This document shows, piece after piece, positions 23,731 through 32,118 of a DNA stretch of 64,000 nt. Source of the stretch: JACNKJ01 sp964344565 (GTDB lineage: Bacteria > Krumholzibacteriota > Krumholzibacteriia > JACNKJ01); NCBI GenBank assembly GCA_964344565.1, contig CAYFNT010000021.1:3983-67982 (forward strand). The letters run 5' to 3'. Position 1 is the stretch's first letter. Each line of letters begins with the position of its first letter. The notes under the pieces were generated by a model. That model was not told the origin of the DNA and ran no database searches. It saw only the letters and a list, made by a program, of their open reading frames with translations. The translations under genes were made by a program, and so were the position numbers.

Positions 23731-24866
23731 TGCGATCGGTCCGGGCGGCGCAGCTTCTGGCCATGGCGGCGATCATCGTCGGCTGCGCCCAGATGGAACC
23801 GCCCCCGGGCGGACCCGAGGACGAGATTCCGGCGACCTTCCGGGGGTCCATGCCTCCGGAAGGCAGCCTGGAGACCGGTCCCCTGGACACCCTGCAGCTC
23901 TTCTTCAGCGAAGCGGTGGACCGGAAATCGGTGCTGGAATCCCTGCGCAGCGAACCATCCCGACTTCTCCGCCGGGCCCACTGGAGCGGCGACACCCTCG
24001 TCACCCTCGAGTTCTGGGATCCCTTCCCCGCCGACAGCAGCATCTGCGTCTACCTGCTTCCCGGCTGGCTGGATCGCCACGGCGTGCCGCAGAACGAATG
24101 GCAGGTGCTGGACTTCTCCACGGGCTCGCGCCTGCTCAGGGGATGGGTGGGGGGCAAGGTGCAGTTCAAGCGCCGGCCCTCCGAACAGCTGCACCTGCGA
24201 CTGGAGGACCCCGACGGCGAGTGGGTCCGCGAGGCGCGCCCTGACCGTCAGGGAGAGTTCGTCATCCGGCACCTGCCCCTCGAGTCGAAGCTGCTTCGAC
24301 TCTGGGCCTTCGAGGACGTGGACGGCGACAGCCTCTACGATGCCGCCGTGGATTTCGCGGACACCCTGTCCGACAGTCTCATCCTCGACGAGGAATCGCC
24401 TCGGGTCATGAAGCTCGCTCTAAACGTCATCGATCCGGACGAACCCGGCAAGATCAACGGCAGCTTCGAGACCACCGACAGTCTGCCCGGCCTCTTCGTC
24501 ATCCGCCTCTGGGCCGATTCCCTGCGGGTGGAAGGCGATTCCCTGGCGCCGGGCCATCATCCCCACGAGTGGAGCGACAGCCTTCGCAGCCTCCTGGCCG
24601 GCGACTGGGGGGACAGCCTGGTGCTCTATCGCAAGCGCGAGGGCGACTTCACCATGGCGGGCATTCCACCCGGGCCCTGGGCCCTGTTCATCCATCGGGA
24701 AACGGGGGAGGACTCCCTCTGGGATCCTCTCAGCGAGGCCGCCTACCTGGACGGCGGGCCCATCGTGGTTCCCCCCGGCGAGGCGGCGACCCTGCGCGGA
24801 TTCCAATTCCCCGAAGAGGCCGACAGCAATCGCGTCGTCAATCCTCCGAGCGAAGTCGCGCCATGA
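23730..24866 (+). CDS. Ig-like-domain lipoprotein (FCB type)
   Basis: This 378-residue protein has a short signal peptide ending in a lipobox (IIVGC), with Cys19 as the lipidated residue. The mature start CAQMEPPPGGPED is the hallmark of a widespread FCB lipoprotein family with a bacterial Ig-like (Big_5) domain, here about residues 40-140. A carboxypeptidase-regulatory-like beta sandwich follows (WVGGKVQF to LWAFEDVDGDSLYD). The rest is acidic and Ser-rich. It should sit at the outer membrane. Function unknown. The start overlaps the argF stop, and the stop overlaps the next gene in ATGA. Confidence 0.75.
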   Translation: MRSVRAAQLLAMAAIIVGCAQMEPPPGGPEDEIPATFRGSMPPEGSLETGPLDTLQLFFSEAVDRKSVLESLRSEPSRLLRRAHWSGDTLVTLEFWDPFPADSSICVYLLPGWLDRHGVPQNEWQVLDFSTGSRLLRGWVGGKVQFKRRPSEQLHLRLEDPDGEWVREARPDRQGEFVIRHLPLESKLLRLWAFEDVDGDSLYDAAVDFADTLSDSLILDEESPRVMKLALNVIDPDEPGKINGSFETTDSLPGLFVIRLWADSLRVEGDSLAPGHHPHEWSDSLRSLLAGDWGDSLVLYRKREGDFTMAGIPPGPWALFIHRETGEDSLWDPLSEAAYLDGGPIVVPPGEAATLRGFQFPEEADSNRVVNPPSEVAP

Positions 24867-25408
24867 GCGACTGGATCGATGATCTCTACGCCCTGAAGGA
24901 TACGCTGCGGGAGGGATGGCTGCGCATCGGCGTGGAGCATCCCGAGTCCGTGGCCGATCACAGCTATGCCGTGGCCCTGCTCGCCTGGCGCATGGCTCGG
25001 CAGTCTGGCCTCGATGAGCGCCGAGTGCTGCTCATGGCCCTGCTCCACGACTTCCACGAGGCCCGGCTGGGCGACATTCCCCGTCCCGACAAACTGAAGC
25101 TCGGCCAGGAGGCGGTGGAAGCCGCCGAGCGGGAGACCGAGGCCGCCCAGTGGCCGGAAGATCCCGAGATCCTGGATCTGCTCGGGGAACTGCGTCGTGG
25201 TGAAAGCGAGGAAGCGAAGCTGGTGCAGGCCGTGGACGGCCTCGAACTGCTGATCCAGGCTCGTCGCTACGCCGCCGAGGGTCATTCCCAAGCCCAGGAT
25301 TTCATCGACACCTTCCTGCGCTCCCCGGAGGCGGACCATCCGGCCGTGGCGAAATTCCTGAGGGGACTGGGGGACATGAAAAAGCCTCCCCCCGAAGGGG
25401 GAGGTTGA
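24863..25408 (+). CDS. HD-domain hydrolase, YfbR/HDDC2-like
   Basis: This 181-residue protein is an HD-domain metal-dependent phosphohydrolase. The metal ligands are visible: His in ESVADHSYAVALLA, the HD pair in ALLHDFHEARLGD, and a later Asp in VQAVDGLELL. The size and motifs resemble 5'-deoxynucleotidase YfbR and HDDC2. Substrates are probably (deoxy)nucleoside monophosphates, but this is inferred. The start overlaps the lipoprotein stop. The last nine codons (KKPPPEGGG) are formed by the terminator hairpin of the convergent rpsT gene, so the C-terminus is shaped by a signal on the other strand. Confidence 0.82.
   Translation: MSDWIDDLYALKDTLREGWLRIGVEHPESVADHSYAVALLAWRMARQSGLDERRVLLMALLHDFHEARLGDIPRPDKLKLGQEAVEAAERETEAAQWPEDPEILDLLGELRRGESEEAKLVQAVDGLELLIQARRYAAEGHSQAQDFIDTFLRSPEADHPAVAKFLRGLGDMKKPPPEGGG
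25379..25404 (-). terminator. rho-independent terminator of rpsT, inside the HD-hydrolase coding end
   Basis: Read on the - strand, CCTCCCCC and GGGGGAGG form a perfect 8-bp stem closing a TTCG tetraloop (C-UUCG-G in RNA). It is followed by CTTTTT. It lies 26 bases beyond the rpsT stop. On the + strand the same bases encode the last residues of the HD protein. Confidence 0.9.
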
Positions 25409-25429
25409 GTCGGGGGCTGTTCTCGGTCT

Positions 25430-25684
25430 CTAGCCCAGGGCGCGCTGATGCGCGTAGAGGCGGCTCTTGAGACGATCGGCCTTCTGCTTCTTGATGATGC
25501 CCTTCTTGGCCATCCTATCCAGCAGAGAGATCATTTCCGGCAGCTTGCCGGCGGCGGCGTCCTTGTCGGTCATGCCGCGGAAATCGCGGAGCTGATGGCG
25601 CATGTGGCTGCGCTCGGCGCGGTTGGCCAGATTGGCCTTGCGGCTCGTGATCAGACGCTTCTTGCAAGACTTGTGATGAGGCAT
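25430..25684 (-). CDS. rpsT: 30S ribosomal protein S20
   Basis: S20 is a primary 16S rRNA-binding protein. With the start at 25684 it has 84 residues, the normal size. The N-terminus MPHHKSCKKRLITSRKANL is strongly basic, with the S20 pattern SxxKRxxxSxKANxxN-like spacing. The rest is two long helices ending RLKSRLYAHQRALG. The frame is open to 25732, but the ATG at 25684 has a ribosome site (ggaagagga) and fits the family length. It is transcribed from its own promoter, divergent from uvrC, and ends in a strong terminator. Confidence 0.93.
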   Translation of the reverse strand: MPHHKSCKKRLITSRKANLANRAERSHMRHQLRDFRGMTDKDAAAGKLPEMISLLDRMAKKGIIKKQKADRLKSRLYAHQRALG

Positions 25685-25722
25685 TCCTCTTCCACTCCGT
25701 GTTTTGGTCTGGGGGAAGGGGC

Positions 25723-25751
25723 AAGCTAGCAAGGCCCATGGTCAGTGTCAA
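25723..25751 (-). promoter_or_regulatory. promoter of rpsT
   Basis: On the - strand, TTGACA (complement of 25746-25751), 17 bases, TAGCTT (complement of 25723-25728). The predicted start is near 25716, 32 bases before the rpsT ATG. Its -35 is 12 bases from the -35 of the divergent uvrC promoter. Confidence 0.75.
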
Positions 25752-25763
25752 GGGGGAAACCCC

Positions 25764-25792
25764 TTGTCTCCGCGACATTTCCCGCCTATGGT
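25764..25792 (+). promoter_or_regulatory. promoter candidate for uvrC-xerD
   Basis: TTGTCT (25764-25769), 17 bases, TATGGT (25787-25792). The predicted start at about 25799 coincides with the ribosome site GGAGGA (25799-25804), so the leader would be very short. The in-frame ATG at 25788 lies within the -10 box. Confidence 0.5.
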
Positions 25793-25808
25793 GCCCGCGG
25801 AGGAAGCC

Positions 25809-27638
25809 TTGGAAATCCGCGAGGAACTGCAAAAGAAGCTGGAGAGACTGCCCCGCTCGCCCGGGGTCTATCTTTTCAAGGACGGGGCCGGCAAGGTCAT
25901 CTACGTGGGCAAGGCCAAGAGCCTGCGCCTGCGGGTGCGGTCCTATTTTCAGGACTCGCGGGTCCCGGATCCCAAGACCGAACTGCTTGTCCGGAAGACC
26001 GACGACCTGGATTACCTGGTCCTGGGCAGCGAGATGGAAGCCCTGGTCGCCGAGAACAACTTCATCAAGGAATACGCTCCCCGCTACAACATCCGCCTGA
26101 AGGACGACAAGAGCTACCCCTACCTGCGGGTGACCCTGGAGGAGGAGCTCCCCCGGATCTTCCCCACCCGGAATCGGGAGGACACGGGCAGCCTCTACCT
26201 GGGACCTTACACCGACGTGGGCGCTCTGCGCCAGACTCTGCGCGTATTGAAGACCCTATTCCCGCTGCGGGACTGCCCCGGCGACGTGACCTACCGCTCG
26301 CTGGAGCGGGAGTGCCTCTACTATCACATCGACCGCTGCAAAGCGCCCTGCACGGGACGGCAGACGGTGGAGGAGTACCGGGCCGACCTGGACCGGGTGC
26401 TCCTCTTCCTGACGGGCAAGACCGAGCAGCTCAGCGCCAGGCTCGAGAAGGACATGGAGACTCTATCGAAGAACTTGAAGTTCGAGGAGGCCGCCCGGCT
26501 CCGGGATCAGGTCACGGCCCTCGAACGTCTGAGCCACAGGCATCGCACCCAGGTCTACGGCGGCGGCGATCGCGACGTGCTGGCCCTGGCCCGGGATCGG
26601 GAGGACTGCTGCGCGGTGGTGCTGCGAATCCGCGGAGGGAAGCTGCTGGCCACGGAGACCTTCCACTTCAAGGGCGCTCTCGCCGAAACGGACGTGGCCG
26701 TGCTCGGCGCCTTCTTCCAGCAGTACTACCATCGCGTGGATCTGCTTCCGCCGGAGATCTTCCTGCCCGTGGAACTGGAGTCCATGGAATTGCTGACCCG
26801 TTGGCTGACCGAGAAGCGGGGCAGCAAGCTCGAACTGAAGCGTCCCCAGCGCGGGCTCGGTCGGGAGCTGATCACCCTGGCCCTGGACAATGCCCGCAGC
26901 AAGCTGGACGAGATACTCGCCGCCGAATCCGGCAAGAGTCCGGGACTGCCTCCGGAGATCTTCGAACTGCGCGAGGCTCTGAACCTGGAAGCGCTGCCCC
27001 GGGTCATCGAGGGCATCGACATCTCCAACACCGGTGACACGGAAGTGGTGGCCTCACTGGTGAGCTTCCACGACGGCCAGCCGCGGAAGGGCCAGTACCG
27101 AAAGTTCAAGATCAAGACCGTGGAGGGTCAGGACGACGTGGCCTCCATTCGCGAAGTGGTTCATCGTCGATTCAAGCGTCTTCTGGACGAGCAGAAGCGT
27201 CTGCCGGATCTGCTTTTCATCGACGGCGGACTCGGGCAGCTCGGAGCCGCCGAAGAGGCACTGCGCGAACTCGAGGTCACGGGGCAGCCCCTGATCTCCC
27301 TCGCCAAGCGGGAGGAAGAGGTCTTCCGGTCCGGCGGCGAGGGCGAAGCTCTGGTTCTGCCGCCGAGTTCCGCGGCGCTCAAGCTGCTTCAGCGCGTGCG
27401 CGACGAGGCCCATCGCTTCGCCCGGGACTTCCACCGCCAGCGGCGGGGGAAGAAATCCATCTCCTCGGCGCTGGATGAGATACCGGGTCTGGGTCCCGCC
27501 CGCCGGGATCTCCTGCTGCAGTACTTCGGCGACATTCGAGGCATCCGCAAGGCCACGGCCTACGATCTTCGAAAGGTGCCGGGCATCGGTCCCGCCCTGG
27601 CCCAGACCATCCTCGAAACCCTGAAGGAGAAGCCGTGA
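25809..27638 (+). CDS. uvrC: excinuclease ABC subunit C
   Basis: UvrC makes both incisions around DNA lesions handed over by UvrAB. The protein has a GIY-YIG nuclease (PGVYLFKDGAGKVIYVGKAK, about residues 12-90), then a UVR domain (LEKDMETLSKNLKFEEAARLRD, about 200-235). An RNase H-like endonuclease part (EGIDISNTGDTEVVASLV, LFIDGGLGQL) and two C-terminal helix-hairpin-helix motifs (LDEIPGLGPARR, LRKVPGIGPALA) follow. I choose TTG 25809 as start: GGAGGA lies five bases upstream and the protein then begins MEIREELQKKLERLPRSPG, like the family. ATG 25788 lacks a ribosome site and lies in the promoter. This gives 609 residues. Confidence 0.93.
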   Translation: MEIREELQKKLERLPRSPGVYLFKDGAGKVIYVGKAKSLRLRVRSYFQDSRVPDPKTELLVRKTDDLDYLVLGSEMEALVAENNFIKEYAPRYNIRLKDDKSYPYLRVTLEEELPRIFPTRNREDTGSLYLGPYTDVGALRQTLRVLKTLFPLRDCPGDVTYRSLERECLYYHIDRCKAPCTGRQTVEEYRADLDRVLLFLTGKTEQLSARLEKDMETLSKNLKFEEAARLRDQVTALERLSHRHRTQVYGGGDRDVLALARDREDCCAVVLRIRGGKLLATETFHFKGALAETDVAVLGAFFQQYYHRVDLLPPEIFLPVELESMELLTRWLTEKRGSKLELKRPQRGLGRELITLALDNARSKLDEILAAESGKSPGLPPEIFELREALNLEALPRVIEGIDISNTGDTEVVASLVSFHDGQPRKGQYRKFKIKTVEGQDDVASIREVVHRRFKRLLDEQKRLPDLLFIDGGLGQLGAAEEALRELEVTGQPLISLAKREEEVFRSGGEGEALVLPPSSAALKLLQRVRDEAHRFARDFHRQRRGKKSISSALDEIPGLGPARRDLLLQYFGDIRGIRKATAYDLRKVPGIGPALAQTILETLKEKP

Positions 27639-28519
27639 GCCTCTCCTGGAACGAGGCCATGGACGGCTGGCTGGACCAGCTCCTGGTCGAGAAGAACCTC
27701 AGCGCCAATACGCTGGACGCCTATCGCCGCGATCTCACCCGTCTCGAATCCTGCGGCAAGGGGCCGCTGGAGGTGGGCCCGGAAGGACTCCGAGACATCC
27801 TGGCTTCGACGGAACTGGAGGGATTGGCCGCCCGGAGCCGCGCCCGCATGATCAGCAGCTGGCGCAGCTTCTTCCGCTACCTGGTGGTGGAGGGCCTGCG
27901 CAAGAGCTCGCCCGCCGAGACCCTGGAAAGCCCCCGGCTGCCGCGCAAGCTGCCGGACATCCTCAGTCACGACGAGGCCGAAGCTCTCATCGCCGCGGCT
28001 TCCGCCAGCGCTAAACTGCCATCCCGGAACCGGGCCCTCGTGGAGGTGGCCTATGCCGCCGGTCTTCGGGCCAGCGAACTGGTGGGCCTTCCCCTCGCCG
28101 AACTCTTCCTGGACGACGCCCTTCTCCGCGTGATCGGCAAGGGTCGCAAGGAACGCTGGGTGCCCCTGGGCGAACCGGCGGTGGCGGCCCTGTCGAGCTA
28201 CCTGGAAGAAGAACGCCCGGTCCTGGCCCGTCCGGATTCGCCTCCTTCGGTCTTTCTCAATTTCCGCGGGGGAGGCCTGAGTCGGGTGGGCTGGTGGAAG
28301 ATCCTCCAGAAGCTCGCGGCCGAGGCCGGACTGCCGGGCATCCGTCCCCACAGCCTGCGGCATTCCTTCGCCACGCACCTGCTGGAAGGCGGGGCCGACC
28401 TGAGATCCGTGCAGGAGATGCTCGGACACGCCTCCATCGCCACCACCCAGATCTACACCCAGGTGGACCGTCTCTACCTGCGGGAGGTGCACCGAAGCTT
28501 CCATCCGCGGGGGCAATGA
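27635..28519 (+). CDS. xerD: tyrosine recombinase XerD
   Basis: This 294-residue recombinase partners XerC at dif. It has an N-terminal SAM-like domain (NLSANTLDAYRRDLTRL) and the full catalytic set: Arg in AAGLRASELVGL, Lys in GKGRKERWVP, HSLRHSFATHLL, LGHAS and Tyr in TTQIYTQV. The segment RPHSLRHSFATHLLEGGADL and the missing inserts point to a Xer rather than an integron or phage integrase. The GTG start overlaps the uvrC stop in GTGA. XerC versus XerD is assigned by resemblance and by being the second copy; the two names could be exchanged. scpA-scpB follow, forming a segregation neighbourhood. Confidence 0.88.
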   Translation: MSLSWNEAMDGWLDQLLVEKNLSANTLDAYRRDLTRLESCGKGPLEVGPEGLRDILASTELEGLAARSRARMISSWRSFFRYLVVEGLRKSSPAETLESPRLPRKLPDILSHDEAEALIAAASASAKLPSRNRALVEVAYAAGLRASELVGLPLAELFLDDALLRVIGKGRKERWVPLGEPAVAALSSYLEEERPVLARPDSPPSVFLNFRGGGLSRVGWWKILQKLAAEAGLPGIRPHSLRHSFATHLLEGGADLRSVQEMLGHASIATTQIYTQVDRLYLREVHRSFHPRGQ

Positions 28520-28589
28520 GTCCCTAAGCTTCCTTTTGGCAGGCTCTAAACCTGTTTCAGTCAAGCACTTCCTGAGGTGGAAAGAAACG

Positions 28590-28618
28590 TTGACGAGCTC
28601 TCGGTTTTAGTCTATTCC
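28590..28618 (+). promoter_or_regulatory. promoter of scpA-scpB-rluB
   Basis: TTGACG (28590-28595), 17 bases, TATTCC (28613-28618). The predicted start near 28625 lies after the upstream open part of the frame (from 28577), supporting ATG 28646 as the scpA start. Confidence 0.6.
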
Positions 28619-28645
28619 CTTGGCGGTCAAGCAGTTGGGAGTGAA

Positions 28646-29389
28646 ATGAGCTACACGGTGAGACTGGAGCTCTTCGAGGGGCCCCTGGATCTCCTTCTCT
28701 ACCTGATCCGCAGGGACGAGATCGAGATCACCGACATCCCCATCGCTCGCGTCACCGAGCAGTATCTGGGACACCTGGAGACCCTCCAGGCCCTGGAGCT
28801 GGACGGAGCGGGGGAGTATCTGCTCATGGCCGCCACGCTCCTGCGCATCAAGAGCCGCATGCTCCTGCCTCGCCATTCCGAGGAGGAGGAGGATCCCCGC
28901 GGAGACCTGGTGGCACAGCTGCAGGAGTACAAGAAGTATCGGGAAGCGGCCAGCCGCATTCGCGATCTGGCGGAGGAACGCCGAAAGCTCCACGACTTCG
29001 TGCCCGAGATTCCCATTGAGGAACTGCGAAGCCGCGAGGAAGTCTTCACCTTGAGTTTCGTGGACCTGCTGGGCGCCCTGCGCGACGTCATGAGCACCGT
29101 GGCCGAGCGCGAGGCCAGGCATCACGTGGCCCTGGAAGAGGTGACCATCGAGGAGAAGGTGGACCTCATCCGGCTCTGGATCCAGACCGGCGAGCGCTTC
29201 CGTTTCGGCGATCTCTTCGAAAAGGTGGAGAGCCGAACTCATGCCATCGTGACCTTCATGGCCATCCTCGAGATGATGAAACTCGGCGAACTGCGCGTGT
29301 TCCAGCATGGGCATTTCGCGGAGATCTGGTTGGAGAGAAATCCCGAGCCCGTCGAGGAGGAACACCTCACGGCGGCCGCGGGCGCATGA
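28646..29389 (+). CDS. scpA: segregation and condensation protein A (kleisin)
   Basis: ScpA is the kleisin that bridges SMC heads in the bacterial condensin. The 247-residue protein starts YTVRLELFEGPLDLLLYLIRRDEIEITDIPIARV, the standard N-terminal winged-helix region that binds the SMC neck. The middle is a charged helix (LVAQLQEYKKYREAASRI) and the C-terminal winged helix (HAIVTFMAILEMMKLGELRV) would bind the SMC cap. ATG 28646 follows gggagtgaa. scpB follows 19 bases after the stop; smc itself is not in the window. Confidence 0.95.
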   Translation: MSYTVRLELFEGPLDLLLYLIRRDEIEITDIPIARVTEQYLGHLETLQALELDGAGEYLLMAATLLRIKSRMLLPRHSEEEEDPRGDLVAQLQEYKKYREAASRIRDLAEERRKLHDFVPEIPIEELRSREEVFTLSFVDLLGALRDVMSTVAEREARHHVALEEVTIEEKVDLIRLWIQTGERFRFGDLFEKVESRTHAIVTFMAILEMMKLGELRVFQHGHFAEIWLERNPEPVEEEHLTAAAGA

Positions 29390-29408
29390 ATGAAGGGGTG
29401 AGAGAAAA

Positions 29409-30248
29409 ATGAGCAAGGATCTGAAGAGGACCGTCGAGGCCCTCCTCTTCGCTTCTCCCGAGCCGTTGCCGCTCGGTCGCATCCAGTCGGTGATTTCGGG
29501 TACGGACAAGCGCGGGCTGCGCGCGGTGCTCACCGAACTGCAGGGCGACTACGAGGAGGCCGGACACGCCTTCCAGCTTCGCGAGGTGGGCGGTGGCTGG
29601 CGCATCCTGACGCGGGCCGAGCATTCCCGTCGCATCGAGGATCTGCTCAAGAGCCAGCGCCGCGTGCGTCTGTCCCGCGCGGCTCTGGAGTCTTTGGCCG
29701 TGGTGGCCTATCGCCAGCCCTGCACCCGCTTCGACGTGGAGCAGGTGCGCGGCGTGGGATCCGGATCCGCCCTGTCGACCCTGCTGGAAAAAGGTCTCGT
29801 GCGCATCATGGGACGCGCCGAGTCCGTGGGCAAACCCCTGCTCTACGGAACCAGCGAGGAGTTCCTCTCTCACATCGGCCTCAACCGTCTCGAGGACCTG
29901 CCCGACATGCAGGAGATCGAGACCCTCCTCAGCTCCGAGGAGGAGGAGCTGGATACGCAGCCCATGGTGCCCGAGGAGAGACGTCGCCGGCTCATGGAGG
30001 GCGTCGATCGCATCGGCGAGATGATCGGCGTGGATCAGGAAGCTGAAGCCGAACCGGAAACGGAAGCGCCCGAGGACGAGAAGCTTGCCGAGGCTCTTCA
30101 GCAGGGTCGAGAGGAAGAGCGCGCAGCCCTTCAGGGCGAGGAGGACATCCTCGAAGGCCTCGATCCCGAGGAGTTCGACCTCGAGGAAGCCCTGGTTCCC
30201 GTGCGGACGGTCGCCGAGGAGAGCGCCGAGATCACCGAGGAGCCTTGA
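29409..30248 (+). CDS. scpB: segregation and condensation protein B with long acidic tail
   Basis: ScpB dimers bind the ScpA linker and regulate SMC. Residues 1-170 carry the two winged-helix domains: LKRTVEALLFASPEPL at the start, then LSRAALESLAVVAYRQPCTRFDVEQVRGV and PLLYGTSEEFLSHIGL. At 279 residues it is about 90 longer than B. subtilis ScpB. The extra C-terminal part (about 185-279) is strongly acidic and probably disordered. The stop overlaps the next gene in TTGA. Confidence 0.94.
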   Translation: MSKDLKRTVEALLFASPEPLPLGRIQSVISGTDKRGLRAVLTELQGDYEEAGHAFQLREVGGGWRILTRAEHSRRIEDLLKSQRRVRLSRAALESLAVVAYRQPCTRFDVEQVRGVGSGSALSTLLEKGLVRIMGRAESVGKPLLYGTSEEFLSHIGLNRLEDLPDMQEIETLLSSEEEELDTQPMVPEERRRRLMEGVDRIGEMIGVDQEAEAEPETEAPEDEKLAEALQQGREEERAALQGEEDILEGLDPEEFDLEEALVPVRTVAEESAEITEEP

Positions 30249-30967
30249 GCAAGATACGACTCAACCGATTTCTGGCCCTCTCGGGGGCCGGCAGCCGACG
30301 CGCCTGCGACGAGATCATCCGTTCCGGGCGCGTTTCCGTCGATGGGCGGCTCTGCGATCAACCCGGAACATCCGTGGATCCCCGAAAGCAGAGCGTGACC
30401 CTGGACGGCAAGAAACTCCGTCCCGAAGAGACCCGCGTCTACGCCCTCAACAAACCCATGGGGGTGCTCAGCACGGTGAAGGATCCCCACGGGGGGCAGA
30501 CGGTGCTGGATCTGGCGAGGGCCCAGGGCATCAAGGCCAGGATCTATCCCGTGGGGCGATTGGACAAGAAGAGCCGCGGCCTGTTGCTTCTCAGCAACGA
30601 CGGCGATCTCTCCCTTCGCCTCCTGCATCCACGCTACGAGGTGGAGAAGGTCTACCGGGTACGGGTGAACCTGCCCATCACCAAGTCGCAGATGTGGAAG
30701 TTCTCCGGCGGTCTCCTGCTCGGCGACGGCAAGACGCGGCCCTGCTCCATCCGCCCTCTGCGCGCCCGGGCCACCTACGAGGTCAGGCTACGCGAAGGAC
30801 GCAAGCGCCAGATCCGCCGCATGTTCGAAGCCCTGAACCGGCGAGTCATCGACCTGGAGCGCGTGGCCATCGGCCCCCTGAAGCTGGCGGGCCTTCCCGA
30901 GGGGAAGCTCAGACCCTTGACCAAGGCGGAACTCCGCGTCTTGAAAGAGGCCGTGGGTCTGAGCTAG
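30245..30967 (+). CDS. rluB: 23S/16S rRNA pseudouridine synthase, RsuA/RluB family
   Basis: This enzyme isomerises a uridine in rRNA. The 240-residue protein has an N-terminal S4 RNA-binding domain (IRLNRFLALSGAGSRRACDEIIRSGRVSVDG, about 4-60) and the catalytic domain with GRLDKKSRGLLLLSNDG, where Asp is the catalytic residue. The family usually has Thr rather than Ser before RGLLLL. REGRKRQIRRMFEALN is the second family motif. RluB acts on 23S position 2605; the context next to scpB is the same as in Firmicutes and Proteobacteria. Exact target is inferred. The start is TTG, overlapping the scpB stop. Confidence 0.9.
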   Translation: MSKIRLNRFLALSGAGSRRACDEIIRSGRVSVDGRLCDQPGTSVDPRKQSVTLDGKKLRPEETRVYALNKPMGVLSTVKDPHGGQTVLDLARAQGIKARIYPVGRLDKKSRGLLLLSNDGDLSLRLLHPRYEVEKVYRVRVNLPITKSQMWKFSGGLLLGDGKTRPCSIRPLRARATYEVRLREGRKRQIRRMFEALNRRVIDLERVAIGPLKLAGLPEGKLRPLTKAELRVLKEAVGLS

Positions 30968-30998
30968 TTTGAATGTCCCCAGGCGGAAAGGACGGGCG

Positions 30999-32114
30999 AT
31001 GGATTTCGAAAGACTGGCTCGCGAAGACGTGCTCGATGTGCGGCGCTACGTTCCGGGAAAACCGGTGGAGGAGTTGCAGCGGGAAAAGGGCCTGCGCGAG
31101 ATCATCAAGCTGGCCTCCAACGAGAATCCCCACGGACCCGGGCCGAGGGTTCTGGAAGTTCTGGACAAGGGCATTCGCGAGCTCAATCGCTATCCCGACG
31201 ACAGCGCCTACTATCTGCACAAGGCCCTGGCCAAACATTTGGAAGTCAGCGAGAAGCGCATCTTCATCGCCAACGGTTCGGTGGAAGTGCTCTACCTTCT
31301 GGCCGAGCTTTTCGTGAAGGAAGACGAGGAACTGGTCTACGCCTCGCCTTCCTTCGTGGTTTACAAGATCGTCAGTCAGCTTTCCCTGGGACGCGGCATC
31401 GAGGTCTCCCTGGACGGCGACTTCCGCCACGACCTCGACGCCATGGCGGCCGCCCTCAGCCCGAAGACCAAACTTGTCTTCGTCTGCAATCCGAACAATC
31501 CCACGGGAACCCACAACAGCGAGCAGGAACTGCGTGCCTTCATGGACAAGGTGCCCGAGGACTGCCTGGTGGTGGTGGACGAGGCCTACTACGAATACGT
31601 GGAGGCGCCCGACTATCCCCAGACCATCGAGTGGCTGGAGCGTTATCCGAACCTGATCCTGCTGCGCACCTTCTCGAAGATCTACTCCCTCGCGGGTCTG
31701 CGCATCGGCTATTCGGTCAGCCATCCCAATCTCGTGGATCTGCTCGAGCGGGGGCGTCCGCCCTTCAACGTGAACTCCCTGTCCCAGTCGGCGGCCCTCG
31801 CCGCCCTGCGCGATCCGGAACGTCTTCGCTGGATCCAGGAGGAAAACAGCCTCGGACGCCGCTACATCTGCAAGAAGCTCGAGGCCATGGGCTGCCGGGT
31901 GCTGCCCAGCCAGACCAACTTCGTCATGGCCTTCCTGCCCATGGACTCGCAGACGGTCTACGACGAACTCCTCGAGCGCGGCGTCATCGTGCGTCCCATG
32001 GGCAGCTTCGGCGCCGAACTCAATGCCGTGCGCATCAGCGTGGGCCTCGAGGAAGAGAACCATCGCATGATCCACGCCCTCGCCGAACTCCTTCAGGAAA
32101 AAGCCCGGAGCTGA
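30999..32114 (+). CDS. hisC: histidinol-phosphate / aromatic aminotransferase
   Basis: This 371-residue class I/II PLP enzyme matches HisC: IIKLASNENPHGPGP near the start, the cofactor-binding ANGSVEVLYLLAELF, VCNPNNPTGT, the Asp-Tyr pair VVDEAYYEY, and Lys227 for PLP in RTFSKIYSLAGLRIGY. HisC enzymes often also make phenylalanine and tyrosine. No his gene is adjacent, and aroA follows after four bases, so an aromatic role, as in the hisC-tyrA-aroA supraoperon, is likely. The frame is open to 30969, but ATG 30999 has a ribosome site (aaaggac). Confidence 0.9.
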   Translation: MDFERLAREDVLDVRRYVPGKPVEELQREKGLREIIKLASNENPHGPGPRVLEVLDKGIRELNRYPDDSAYYLHKALAKHLEVSEKRIFIANGSVEVLYLLAELFVKEDEELVYASPSFVVYKIVSQLSLGRGIEVSLDGDFRHDLDAMAAALSPKTKLVFVCNPNNPTGTHNSEQELRAFMDKVPEDCLVVVDEAYYEYVEAPDYPQTIEWLERYPNLILLRTFSKIYSLAGLRIGYSVSHPNLVDLLERGRPPFNVNSLSQSAALAALRDPERLRWIQEENSLGRRYICKKLEAMGCRVLPSQTNFVMAFLPMDSQTVYDELLERGVIVRPMGSFGAELNAVRISVGLEEENHRMIHALAELLQEKARS

Positions 32115-32118
32115 TCGC

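Noticed and set aside
21904..28519. The two tyrosine recombinases as marks of an integrative element or integron
   Set aside because: Both have XerC/XerD size and motifs, lie 5 kb apart within housekeeping operons, and no attachment repeats or cargo genes are seen.
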